A stretch of 64,000 bases of DNA from Actinacidiphila acididurans. Lineage in GTDB: Bacteria; Actinomycetota; Actinomycetes; Streptomycetales; Streptomycetaceae. Below the pieces are notes generated by a model, which saw nothing but the letters and a program-made list of their open reading frames with translations, was not told the DNA's origin and did not search any database. Every line of letters starts with the position of its first letter. Position 1 is the first letter of the stretch. The position numbers and the translations under genes are program-made. The stretch is taken from NCBI RefSeq assembly GCF_016918855.1, contig NZ_JADKYB010000013.1:247429-311428 (forward strand). Reading direction: 5' to 3'. Shown here piece by piece: positions 25,735-33,765 of the stretch.

Positions 25735-26547
25735 TTATTCGGAACTGCGGCGTCCGCAGGCGACGATCATTCCCTCGTAACCCGGGCGGAGCGGTCCGTC
25801 CGGCATGCCGATGGAACGCAGTACGATCTTTCCCTCGGACAACGGAGTCAATGCCTCCCCTACTTCGGTCTCCCCGACACTGCACGCCGGGAAACGGTGA
25901 CTGCCGACCTCGTATCCGACCGATCCTTCCATGAAGGCGGCCGCATAGGGAGCCCCCGGCTCGAGGGCGCGCAAAAAGCGCTCCACACCTGTCCGGAACT
26001 CCTCGTACGAAGTGGACATCGACTCCGCGACGAAGAACATCGTCCCCATCGACCACTGTTCCCGGTCCGGGTCGAGATCGAAGAGATTTCCCTCCCTGAT
26101 CTCGACGGTCCTTTTGAAGCGGGCGCGCGGGTCCTCGGCGAGATCGCGGTACGCGCCCTCCTTCGTGAGGACGTCCCAGAACGGATTCCAGTTGCTGTCG
26201 TAGTCCGAGCGCTGGGCGTGCAGGTACTGCACATTGGCGGCCGAGCGCTCGAGGAGGGTGATCTCGTCGCACCACGGGAGCATGGCGAGGGCGGGGTAGA
26301 GGTTCGCGCCCGCTCCCACGTCGATTCCGCGGCGGGGGCCCGCGGAAGCAGTGGAGGCGGAGCGGAAGTGATCGCTGAAATGATCCCGGACGGCGATCAG
26401 GATCTCTTCGTCGTCCGACCGCAGGAGCCGGTAATTGTGATCGACATAAGCGGCCGGGTCGAATGAGTCCCAGGGCGCGTCCGCATTCAACTCGTGCCTG
26501 GTCCGGGGTGGGTCGCCAAGGGCGACATCATGCGATCTCTGATCCAT
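25735..26547 (-). CDS. SCO2525-family SAM-dependent methyltransferase
   Basis: A 270-residue class I methyltransferase resembling the NNMT/PNMT/TEMT group. The SAM-binding motif I GIDVGAGANLYPALAML is clear, followed by EITLLERSAANVQYLHAQ (acidic residue for the SAM ribose) and the long insertion typical of the group. FFVAESMSTSYEEFRTGVERF corresponds to the post-motif segment. The substrate is unknown; the operon offers no obvious metabolite enzyme, so a protein or lipid partner is possible. It is the first gene of the operon, 103 bases before the SCO2524-like gene. ATG 26547. Confidence 0.88.
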   Translation of the reverse strand: MDQRSHDVALGDPPRTRHELNADAPWDSFDPAAYVDHNYRLLRSDDEEILIAVRDHFSDHFRSASTASAGPRRGIDVGAGANLYPALAMLPWCDEITLLERSAANVQYLHAQRSDYDSNWNPFWDVLTKEGAYRDLAEDPRARFKRTVEIREGNLFDLDPDREQWSMGTMFFVAESMSTSYEEFRTGVERFLRALEPGAPYAAAFMEGSVGYEVGSHRFPACSVGETEVGEALTPLSEGKIVLRSIGMPDGPLRPGYEGMIVACGRRSSE

Positions 26548-26892
26548 CGTCCAAGGATAGAGCCTGGAAGGGGTCCTTCGGACCCACTGGCACAAGGGGC
26601 GGGGAGCACAACTGCGCGTCACGGGTTCGCAGGGCGCACGAGGGGCGCGCTGGGGCGTCTGCCCGATTGAGTGCGGATCCTGCCTTGAAGGACGTGTTCG
26701 CACGGGGTGATGCTGTTCTGATCCGTGACTGCCAGGGTACAGCAGGATCGGAAGGCACAACTGCGCCACCAGTTCACGTACCACCGCGCTACGACACCGT
26801 ACCGCGAATTCACTCGAACGGATCGCATTGCCGATGGCATATCCACTGCGAGCCACCTGTCCGAACCGAACGGAAGGAGCGGAATCAACGGC
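26548..26892. other. Divergent promoter region
   Basis: 345 bases between the SCO2525-like operon and the GNAT gene. It is noticeably less GC-rich from about 26720 to 26890 than its surroundings. A small dyad around 26568-26584 (GGGGTCC-TTC-GGACCC) lies upstream of the methyltransferase. No other structure was recognised. Confidence 0.4.
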
Positions 26893-27420
26893 ATGACTAC
26901 TCCCCTTCCCGGCACCGGCGGCCGTCCGGCCGGTCTGCCCGTCGCAGCCCCGCTGTTCGTCACCGCGGACGGACTGCCGCTGCGGCTGAGACCGGCCGGC
27001 GAGGAGGACCTGCCGGAATTGCACCGGCTGGACCGTGAGATCTTCAAGGAGCACGCCTATCCCTATTTCGCCCTCCGCCAGCTCTACGACCTCTTCCACG
27101 CCGACCTGTTCGTGCTGGACGACGGCCGCGGCTTCCACGGCTACGTGATGGCCGGGGTGAACGCCGACCGCGAGGGCTGGATCCTGGGCCTGGCCATCGA
27201 TCCGCGACGGCGCGGGCAGGGCCTGGGCCGCCGGCTGATGGCGGAGTCGCTGCGGCGGCTGCGCGCGCACGGCGTACCGGCGGTCTGCCTGACCGTCGAG
27301 CCGGGCAACGCCACCGCCATCGATCTGTACGCGTCACTGGGCTTCCGGCCCGTCGGGCACCGCAAGGGCTACTTCGGCCCGGACGCGGACCGGCTGGTCA
27401 TGGAACTGACGCTGGTCTGA
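26893..27420 (+). CDS. GNAT-family N-acetyltransferase
   Basis: A 175-residue single GNAT domain. The acetyl-CoA pyrophosphate-binding motif is clear as GLAIDPRRRGQGLGRRLM, and the C-terminal VCLTVEPGNATAIDLYASLG fits motif B of RimI-like enzymes. The substrate is unknown. ATG 26893 is the first start after AAGGAG but the spacing is long (13 bases); the frame remains open upstream. It precedes glpF and glpK on the same strand, with no functional link evident. Confidence 0.85.
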   Translation: MTTPLPGTGGRPAGLPVAAPLFVTADGLPLRLRPAGEEDLPELHRLDREIFKEHAYPYFALRQLYDLFHADLFVLDDGRGFHGYVMAGVNADREGWILGLAIDPRRRGQGLGRRLMAESLRRLRAHGVPAVCLTVEPGNATAIDLYASLGFRPVGHRKGYFGPDADRLVMELTLV

Positions 27421-27643
27421 GTCGCGGGGCCGTGTGCCCGGGTCCGTGCCCACGGGCTCCCCGGGCCTCCCCTCCCGGCCCCCTGCGGCCCGGATTCCCC
27501 TTCCCGGGCCACCTTCTTGTTCCTTCCCTCCATCGGAGTAACCGCACGGGCATTGCCCCTTTGTGCATGGTTCCGTGGGAAGGAGCAGTGCAGCCGAAAC
27601 AGCCTCAGCCGGCCGGAGGACGGCCGGCGGGAAGCGGGTACTC

Positions 27644-28510
27644 ATGGCGGAGGAACGAGACCGAAGGTCCGAGCCCAGATTCGGCGGACTGATCGGCGAA
27701 CTCTCGGCCGAGTTCGCGGGGACGATGATCCTCATCCTGTTCGGCGTCGGCGTGGTCGCCCAGGTGGTGGCCGGCGGCGCGCTGACCAGTCCCCCCGGCG
27801 GACTGGGCAACCACGACTCCATCGCCTGGGCCTGGGGCATCGGCGTCACGCTCGGCGTGTACACGGCTGCCCGGCTCAGCGGTGGCCATCTCAACCCCGC
27901 GGTGACCCTGGCGCTGGCGGCGTTCAAGGGGTTCTCCTGGCGAAAGGTCCTGCCGTACTGGATCGCCCAGTTCCTCGGCGCCTTCGTGGCCGCCCTGCTC
28001 GTGCGCTGGAACTACACCGAGGTGCTGGGGCACGCCGACCCGGGGCACACCATCAAGACGCAGTTCGTGTTCTCCACCCTGCCCGGCAACGGCAACCCGG
28101 CGGCCGGGGTGCACGAATGGGGCGCCTTCCGCGACCAGATCATCGGTACCGCGATCCTGATGCTGCTGATCTTCGCCCTCACCGATGTGCTGAACAACCC
28201 GCCGCGGGCCAACCTGGCGCCCTGGATCATCGGCCTGGTCGTGGTGGCGATCGGCATGGCGTGGGGCACCGACGCCGGGTACGCGATCAACCCGGCCCGT
28301 GACTTCGGGCCGCGGCTGGCCAGTTACGCCACCGGCTACAACACCGCCTGGCGAGATCAATGGGGCAATCTCTACTGGTGGGTGCCGGTTGTCGCGCCGC
28401 TGCTCGGCGGCCTGGTCGGAGCGGCCCTGTACAAGCTGTTCGTCGGCAACTTCCTGCCCCGAGCCGAACCCGAGCCGCCCGGTCGCGTACCGGCCCCGGA
28501 AGAGGCCTGA
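27644..28510 (+). CDS. glpF: MIP-family glycerol facilitator (aquaglyceroporin)
   Basis: A 288-residue major intrinsic protein with six membrane helices and both pore motifs: NPA in SGGHLNPAVTLALA and NPARD in YAINPARDFGPRL. The Asp after the second motif (NPARD) is characteristic of glycerol-conducting members. It admits glycerol for phosphorylation by the kinase encoded 117 bases downstream. ATG 27644 has only a weak upstream GAAG; an in-frame ATG at 27563 is the alternative. Confidence 0.93.
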   Translation: MAEERDRRSEPRFGGLIGELSAEFAGTMILILFGVGVVAQVVAGGALTSPPGGLGNHDSIAWAWGIGVTLGVYTAARLSGGHLNPAVTLALAAFKGFSWRKVLPYWIAQFLGAFVAALLVRWNYTEVLGHADPGHTIKTQFVFSTLPGNGNPAAGVHEWGAFRDQIIGTAILMLLIFALTDVLNNPPRANLAPWIIGLVVVAIGMAWGTDAGYAINPARDFGPRLASYATGYNTAWRDQWGNLYWWVPVVAPLLGGLVGAALYKLFVGNFLPRAEPEPPGRVPAPEEA

Positions 28511-28627
28511 CACCCCCTGACGAGTCTGACGACGCGAGGAGGCCGGACCGCCCGCCCGGGCGGTCCGGCACCGACACCGACCGTCCCCCCAGCCGAGAGG
28601 ACAGTCCCCCACGAGAGGCAGGAAGCC

Positions 28628-30145
28628 ATGCCGGACTTCGTCGGCGCGGTGGACCAGGGGACCACCAGCAGCCGTTTCATGATCTTCGACCACGACGGCA
28701 ACGAAGTGGCCAAGCACCAACTGGAGCACACCCAGTACCTGCCGCGTCCCGGCTGGGTGGAGCACGACCCGGTGGAGATCTGGGAGCGGACCAACGTGGC
28801 CATCCAGAACGCGATCCGCTCGGCCGGCATCTCCGCCGCCGACCTCGCGGCCATCGGCATCACCAACCAGCGGGAGACCACGGTGGTGTGGGACCCGCGC
28901 AACGGGCAGCCGTACGGCAACGCGATCGTCTGGCAGGACACCCGCACCGACCGGATCGCCTCGGCGCTGGAGCGCGACGGCCACGGCGACCTGATCCGCC
29001 GCCGGGCCGGCCTGCCGCCGGCCACGTACTTCTCCGGGGGCAAGATCAAGTGGATCCTGGAGAACGTCGACGGGGTACGGGAGGCCGCCGAGCAGGGCAA
29101 CGCGGTGTTCGGCACCACCGACTCGTGGGTGCTGTGGAACCTCACCGGCGGCCCCAACGGCGGCATTCACGCCACCGACGTCACCAACGCCAGCCGCACC
29201 ATGCTGATGGACCTGGAGACGCTGGACTGGGACGACGAGCTCCTGGAGATCTTCGGCATCCCGCGGGCGATGCTGCCGACGATCCACCCCTCCTCCGACC
29301 CGGAGGCGTTCGGCCGCAGCCGCACCACCCGGCCGACCCGCACCGAAGTGCCCATCACCGGGGTGCTGGGCGACCAGCAGGCGGCCACCGTCGGCCAGGT
29401 CTGCTTCGCCGTCGGCGAGGCGAAGAACACCTACGGCACCGGCAACTTCCTGCTGCTGAACACCGGTGAGGAGGCCGTGCGTTCCGAGCACGGGCTGATC
29501 ACCACGGTCGCCTACAAGTTCGGCGACGCGCCGGCGATCTACGCCCTGGAGGGGTCGATCGCCGTCACCGGCGCGGCGGTGCAGTGGCTGCGCGACCAGA
29601 TGCACGCCATCACCGACGCGGCGGAGAGCGAACGGCTGGCCCGTACGGTGGAGGGCAGCGAGGGCGTCTACTTCGTGCCGGCCTTCTCCGGCCTGTTCGC
29701 GCCCTACTGGCGGTCCGACGCCCGCGGCGCGATCGTGGGCCTGGCCCGCTACCACACCAACGGCCACCTGGCGCGGGCGACGCTGGAGTCGATCTGCTAC
29801 CAGAGCAAGGACGTGGTGGAGGCCATGGAGCAGGACTCCGGGGTCCACCTGGACGTGCTCAAGGTGGACGGCGGGGTCACCGCCAACGACCTGTGCATGC
29901 AGACGCAGGCCGACATCCTCGGCGTCCCGGTCAGCCGCCCGGTGGTGGCCGAGACCACCGCGCTCGGCGCGGCCTACGCGGCGGGCCTGGCGGTCGGCTT
30001 CTGGGCGGACACCGACGAGCTGCGCGAGCACTGGCACGAGTCGCGCCGCTGGGAGCCGCAGTGGTCCGACGAGCAGCGCGACCACGGCTTCGCCGGCTGG
30101 AAGAAGGCGGTGGAGCGCACCTTGAACTGGGTGGAGGTCGACTAG
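28628..30145 (+). CDS. glpK: Glycerol kinase
   Basis: A 505-residue FGGY-family kinase, the normal length. ATP-binding and substrate motifs are intact: AVDQGTTSSRFMIFD at the N-terminus, NQRETTVVWD, IVWQDTRT, LGDQQAATVGQ, and YGTGNFLLLNTG. It converts glycerol and ATP to glycerol-3-phosphate in the cytoplasm. With glpF directly upstream it forms the glycerol-uptake operon; glpD, the usual third member, is not in the window. Confidence 0.96.
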   Translation: MPDFVGAVDQGTTSSRFMIFDHDGNEVAKHQLEHTQYLPRPGWVEHDPVEIWERTNVAIQNAIRSAGISAADLAAIGITNQRETTVVWDPRNGQPYGNAIVWQDTRTDRIASALERDGHGDLIRRRAGLPPATYFSGGKIKWILENVDGVREAAEQGNAVFGTTDSWVLWNLTGGPNGGIHATDVTNASRTMLMDLETLDWDDELLEIFGIPRAMLPTIHPSSDPEAFGRSRTTRPTRTEVPITGVLGDQQAATVGQVCFAVGEAKNTYGTGNFLLLNTGEEAVRSEHGLITTVAYKFGDAPAIYALEGSIAVTGAAVQWLRDQMHAITDAAESERLARTVEGSEGVYFVPAFSGLFAPYWRSDARGAIVGLARYHTNGHLARATLESICYQSKDVVEAMEQDSGVHLDVLKVDGGVTANDLCMQTQADILGVPVSRPVVAETTALGAAYAAGLAVGFWADTDELREHWHESRRWEPQWSDEQRDHGFAGWKKAVERTLNWVEVD

Positions 30146-30241
30146 CCGCACCCGGCCACGCCGCCCCCGCCGTTCGCGGACCGCCCGCGGACCGACCGCG
30201 GACCGGCCCCGTACGCCGCTCCTCCACCCCGTACGCCACCG

Positions 30242-30280
30242 CCCCCGCCCCCTTCCGCACCCCGCGGGAGGGGGCGGGGG
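30242..30280. terminator. Hairpin terminator after glpK
   Basis: Eleven-base stem CCCCCGCCCCC (30242-30252) with GGGGGCGGGGG (30270-30280), 17-base loop, about 100 bases after glpK. Confidence 0.6.
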
Positions 30281-30382
30281 TATCCGTGGAGGGGGTCCGA
30301 GTGCCAGACTGCGCCATACACGTATTCGGACACCCGTGTCCGGATACCGCAGGCGGGGACGGGCGACGAGGACGGGAGCGGC

Positions 30383-31330
30383 ATGCCGGGCGCGGTGATC
30401 ATCGGCAGTGAGCGCAGTGAAATAGGTCTTCCGGCGGGGATGGACATCCTGCGCCGCGGCGGCTCGGCACTGGACGCGGTGGAGGCGGCGATGCGCCGCT
30501 GCGAGGACAATCCGGCCGACCATTACGTCGGGACCGCGGGCCTGCCCAACGCGCAGGGCGTGGTGGAGCTGGACGCGTCGCTGATGCTCGGCTCGGGGCG
30601 GCAGTTCGGCGCGGTGGCCGCGCTGCGCGACTACCCCAACCCGATATCGGTGGCCCGCGCGGTGCTGGAGAAGCTGCCGCAGCACAGCCTGCTGGTCGGC
30701 GAGGGCGCGGCGCTGTTCGCCAAGGAGTGCGGCTTCACCACCGCCGACCTGCTCACCGACGCCTCCCGCGAGCAGTGGCGCAAGCAGGTCGCCGACTCCC
30801 GCGAGGCGGTGGAGGGCGAGAACACCGGGGCCACCGAGGGCGACCGGCGCTACCGTAGCAGCGCGCTGGAGCTCATCCGCCGGCTCGCCCCGCACGACGG
30901 GCCGTGGGGCACCATCAACATCATCGCGCTGGACGCCTCGGGCGAGATGTGCGTGGGCGTGTCCACCTCGGGCTTCCCGTACAAGTACCCGGGCCGGGTG
31001 GGCGATTCGGCGCTGCCGGGCGCGGGCAACTGGTGCGACCTGCGGGCCGGGGGCGCGGCCTGCACCGGCCGGGGCGAGCTGAGCATGCGCGGCGGCACGG
31101 CGCGGACCGTGGTCGACCTGATGGCCGCCGGGCAGGATCCGGCGCAGGCGTGCCGGGCGGCGCTGGCCGACGCGGCCACCCTGCCCGACGACTACCGCTC
31201 CGAACTGCGGGCGCTGGCGCTCACCCCGGACGGGCGGCACGGCGGCGCGGCCGGCCAGGAGGGAAGCGTGTACGCGCTGATGACGGAGTCGTCCACGGAG
31301 CCCGAGTTCCGTCCCCGGGTGGTGCTGTGA
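30383..31330 (+). CDS. Type-2 asparaginase / N4-(beta-N-acetylglucosaminyl)-L-asparaginase family
   Basis: A 315-residue Ntn-hydrolase precursor. The autocleavage site is HDGPWGTINIIALD: cleavage before the Thr of GTI would make it the N-terminal nucleophile, giving alpha and beta chains of about 175 and 140 residues. GVSTSGFPYKYPGRVGDSALPG and GRGELSMR are substrate-pocket segments of the glycosylasparaginase-like branch. It hydrolyses asparagine-linked or isoaspartyl amides. There is no signal peptide. The stop overlaps the start of the M55 peptidase gene (GTGA), so the two are coupled. Confidence 0.9.
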   Translation: MPGAVIIGSERSEIGLPAGMDILRRGGSALDAVEAAMRRCEDNPADHYVGTAGLPNAQGVVELDASLMLGSGRQFGAVAALRDYPNPISVARAVLEKLPQHSLLVGEGAALFAKECGFTTADLLTDASREQWRKQVADSREAVEGENTGATEGDRRYRSSALELIRRLAPHDGPWGTINIIALDASGEMCVGVSTSGFPYKYPGRVGDSALPGAGNWCDLRAGGAACTGRGELSMRGGTARTVVDLMAAGQDPAQACRAALADAATLPDDYRSELRALALTPDGRHGGAAGQEGSVYALMTESSTEPEFRPRVVL

Positions 31331-32157
31331 AGATCTTCCTCTCCTCCGACATGGAGGGCACGGCGGGTGTGGTGGACTGGGCGCAGTGCCGCCCCGGCCA
31401 GAGCGAGTACGAGCACTACCGCACGCTGCTCCAGGCCGAGGTCAACGCGGCGATCGAGGGCGCGATCGCGGGCGGCGCGGACGAGTTCCTGGTCAACGAC
31501 TCGCACTCCACGATGGCCAACCTGCGCCCGGCCGAACTGGCGGGCCGGGCCCGCTACTTGTCCGGGCGGCACAAGCCGCTCTACATGATGCAGGGCCTGG
31601 ACTCGTCCTTCGACGGCATCTTCTACGTCTCCTATCACGGCTCGATGGCCGGTCCGCGGGCCACGCTGTCGCACACGTACAACCCGGTGGCGATCGCGGA
31701 GGTACGGCTGAACGGCGTGCCGGCCGGGGAGAGCGGGATCAACGCGCTGGTGGCGCTGGGTCACGGGGTGCCGGTGCTGCTGATCACCGGGGACGAGACG
31801 ACGGCCGCGGAGGCCGAGCCGTTCTGCCCGGCGGTGGTGCCGGCGGTGGTGAAGTCGTCGGTGTCGCGGTTCGCCGCCGACAGCATGCACCCGTTCCAGG
31901 CCCGGGAGGTGATCCGGGAGGCGGCCCGCCGGGCGGTGGAGTCGCTGCCGTCGGCGGCCCTGCCGGCGATCGAGCTGCCGGCCACGCTGACCGTACGGCT
32001 GCGCAACCCGGATCTGGCGGAGATGGCCACCTGGATCAGCGGGGTCGAGGCCGACCCGGACGACCCGGTGACCGTCCGCATCACGGACACCGATCCGATC
32101 CGGCTGTACCGCACGTTCGTCACCATGGTGATCCTCACCCGGGGCATCGCCGAGTAG
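31327..32157 (+). CDS. M55-family D-aminopeptidase (DppA-like)
   Basis: A 276-residue M55 metallopeptidase. Zinc-site motifs are present: SDMEGTAGVV at the N-terminus, LVNDSHSTM, and the SYHGSMAG histidine. DppA of Bacillus is a self-compartmentalising decamer that releases D-amino acids from peptides. The GTG at 31327 overlaps the asparaginase stop by four bases. The pairing suggests a cytoplasmic peptide-recycling step acting on unusual (isoaspartyl or D-) residues; that is inference. Confidence 0.92.
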   Translation: MKIFLSSDMEGTAGVVDWAQCRPGQSEYEHYRTLLQAEVNAAIEGAIAGGADEFLVNDSHSTMANLRPAELAGRARYLSGRHKPLYMMQGLDSSFDGIFYVSYHGSMAGPRATLSHTYNPVAIAEVRLNGVPAGESGINALVALGHGVPVLLITGDETTAAEAEPFCPAVVPAVVKSSVSRFAADSMHPFQAREVIREAARRAVESLPSAALPAIELPATLTVRLRNPDLAEMATWISGVEADPDDPVTVRITDTDPIRLYRTFVTMVILTRGIAE

Positions 32158-32220
32158 GCGTACCCGGCGGGGAACACCGTTACCCCCACGGGAACACCGC
32201 CCCGAGCGACGAGCCCTGAA

Positions 32221-32254
32221 GCCGGGCGCGGCCTTTGTGCCGCGCCCGGCTTTC
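32221..32254 (+). terminator. Rho-independent-like terminator after the M55 gene
   Basis: Perfect 12-base stem GCCGGGCGCGGC (32221-32232) with GCCGCGCCCGGC (32239-32250), 6-base loop, followed by TTTCG. Confidence 0.85.
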
Positions 32255-32419
32255 GTATGCCGCAAAACTCGCCCGCCCTTCGTCCGTCTTTGGCGAAAAG
32301 GCGCGCCCGATACTCGGATCCGGAGTTCACATGTTGACGATGAGCCGGGTGAGCACCACCGCGCGGGCGGACTGAAAGCGCGCTCTGGGCGGCTCGCACC
32401 GGATGGTCTCGCTTCAACT

Positions 32420-32443
32420 GTCAATTTGCGTTCACTTATTGAC
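32420..32443. promoter_or_regulatory. Candidate operator, spaced inverted hexamers
   Basis: GTCAAT at 32420-32425 and ATTGAC at 32438-32443 are exact inverted repeats 12 bases apart, about 77 bases before the lipoprotein start. They could bind a sugar-responsive repressor, but no regulator gene is adjacent. Confidence 0.35.
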
Positions 32444-32519
32444 GAACCGTCATGGTGGCCGGTTGACTCACCGGCACCTGGGCCGCGGTGTGGCGGCCCT
32501 GTCCGGGAGGCGACGTTCC

Positions 32520-33647
32520 ATGAACGGGATCAAGCGCGGGTTGCTCGTGGGAACTGCCGTGGTGTCCTTGGCACTCACGATGGGCGCGTGCGGAAAGACC
32601 GGCGGCTCGAAATCGGACAGCTCCCCGAGCTCCGGTACCAGCTCCAGCAGCAACTCCGGCGGCGGCGGGGGCAACCAGAGCATCGGTCTGCTGCTGCCCG
32701 ACACGGTCACCGCCCGGTACGAGCAGTTCGACAAGCCGCTGATGGAGGCGAAGATCAAGGAACTGTGCCCCAGCTGCACGGTGACCTACGACAACGCCGC
32801 CGGTGACGCCTCCAAGCAGGCCCAGCAGGTCAACAGCATGATCACCAAGGGCGTGAAGGTCCTGATCCTGGACGCGCAGGACGCGGTCGGCATCAAGTCC
32901 TCCGTGCAGGCGGCGGTCGACAAGGGCATCAAGGTCGTCGCGTACGACCGTCTCGCGCAGGGCCCGGTCTCGGCGTACGTGAGCTACGACAACGAGAAGG
33001 TCGGCGAGCTCCAGGGGCAGGCGCTGCTGGACGCGCTCGGCGCGAAGGCCAACCCGAACGCGAAGATCGTCATGATCAACGGTGACGACGCCGACCCCAA
33101 CGCGGCGCAGTTCAAGGCCGGTGCGCACAAGGTGCTGGACGGCAAGGTGAAGATCGCCTACGAGCAGTCCGGGCTGTGGAAGGACACCGTCGCCAACCAG
33201 AAGGTGACCGCGGCGATCACCCAGCTGGGCAAGAACAACATCGCGGCGGTGTACTCGGCCAACGACACCATGGCCGGCGGTATCGCCACCGCCCTGAAGG
33301 GCGCGGGCATCAACGTGCCGCTGACCGGACAGGACGCGGAACTGGCGGCGATCCAGCGGATCCTGGCCGGCCAGCAGACCGCCACGGTCTACAAGGCGTA
33401 CAAGCCGGAGGCCGACGCCACCGCCGAGATCGCGGTGGACCTGCTCCAGGGCAAGGACTTCACGTCGGTCGCGACCAACTCCGCCACCAGCGGCTCCGGT
33501 CAGCAGGTGCCCGCCAAGCTGCTCACCGCCATCTCGGTGACCAAGTCCAACATCAAGGACACCGTCATCAAGGACGGCATGTACAGCGTCGGGCAGGTCT
33601 GCACCGGCCAGTACGCCCAGCTCTGCAAGGACAACGGCATCCAGTAG
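32520..33647 (+). CDS. Sugar ABC transporter substrate-binding lipoprotein (XylF/RbsB-like), orphan
   Basis: A 375-residue periplasmic-binding-protein type 1 domain. A lipoprotein signal peptide ends at the lipobox LTMGAC (Cys24), followed by a Ser/Gly linker to about residue 52. IGLLLPDTVTARYEQFDKP, VVAYDRLAQG and YVSYDNEKVGELQG resemble xylose-binding XylF. It would capture a pentose or similar sugar outside the membrane. ATG 32520 follows GGGAGG with 9 bases. Permease and ATPase genes normally follow directly; here the next gene is convergent, so partners must be elsewhere. Confidence 0.9.
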   Translation: MNGIKRGLLVGTAVVSLALTMGACGKTGGSKSDSSPSSGTSSSSNSGGGGGNQSIGLLLPDTVTARYEQFDKPLMEAKIKELCPSCTVTYDNAAGDASKQAQQVNSMITKGVKVLILDAQDAVGIKSSVQAAVDKGIKVVAYDRLAQGPVSAYVSYDNEKVGELQGQALLDALGAKANPNAKIVMINGDDADPNAAQFKAGAHKVLDGKVKIAYEQSGLWKDTVANQKVTAAITQLGKNNIAAVYSANDTMAGGIATALKGAGINVPLTGQDAELAAIQRILAGQQTATVYKAYKPEADATAEIAVDLLQGKDFTSVATNSATSGSGQQVPAKLLTAISVTKSNIKDTVIKDGMYSVGQVCTGQYAQLCKDNGIQ

Positions 33648-33685
33648 CCGGCTCCTGCGGCTCTCGGAGCCGAGCCGAAACAGCC

Positions 33686-33720
33686 GACGCCGGCCGGGTC
33701 ACGCGGATCCGGCCGGCGTC
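33686..33720. terminator. Bidirectional hairpin terminator
   Basis: Perfect 12-base stem (33686-33697 with 33709-33720) and 11-base loop between the lipoprotein gene and the convergent glycosidase gene. Confidence 0.75.
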
Positions 33721-33765
33721 GTCTCGTCTCACATCACATCGATGCGTGCCTCAGCGGGCGTCGCG

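Larger units (their letters stand above)
32158..32519. other. Intergenic region with terminator and candidate operator
   Basis: 362 bases with no gene. It contains the terminator at 32221-32250 and, nearer the next gene, the inverted hexamers GTCAAT/ATTGAC at 32420-32443 in an AT-richer patch that probably holds the promoter of the sugar-binding lipoprotein gene. Confidence 0.5.

Noticed and set aside
27605..31240. A 1,211-codon minus-strand frame across glpF, glpK and the asparaginase
   Set aside because: Antisense to three recognisable genes; no domains visible.
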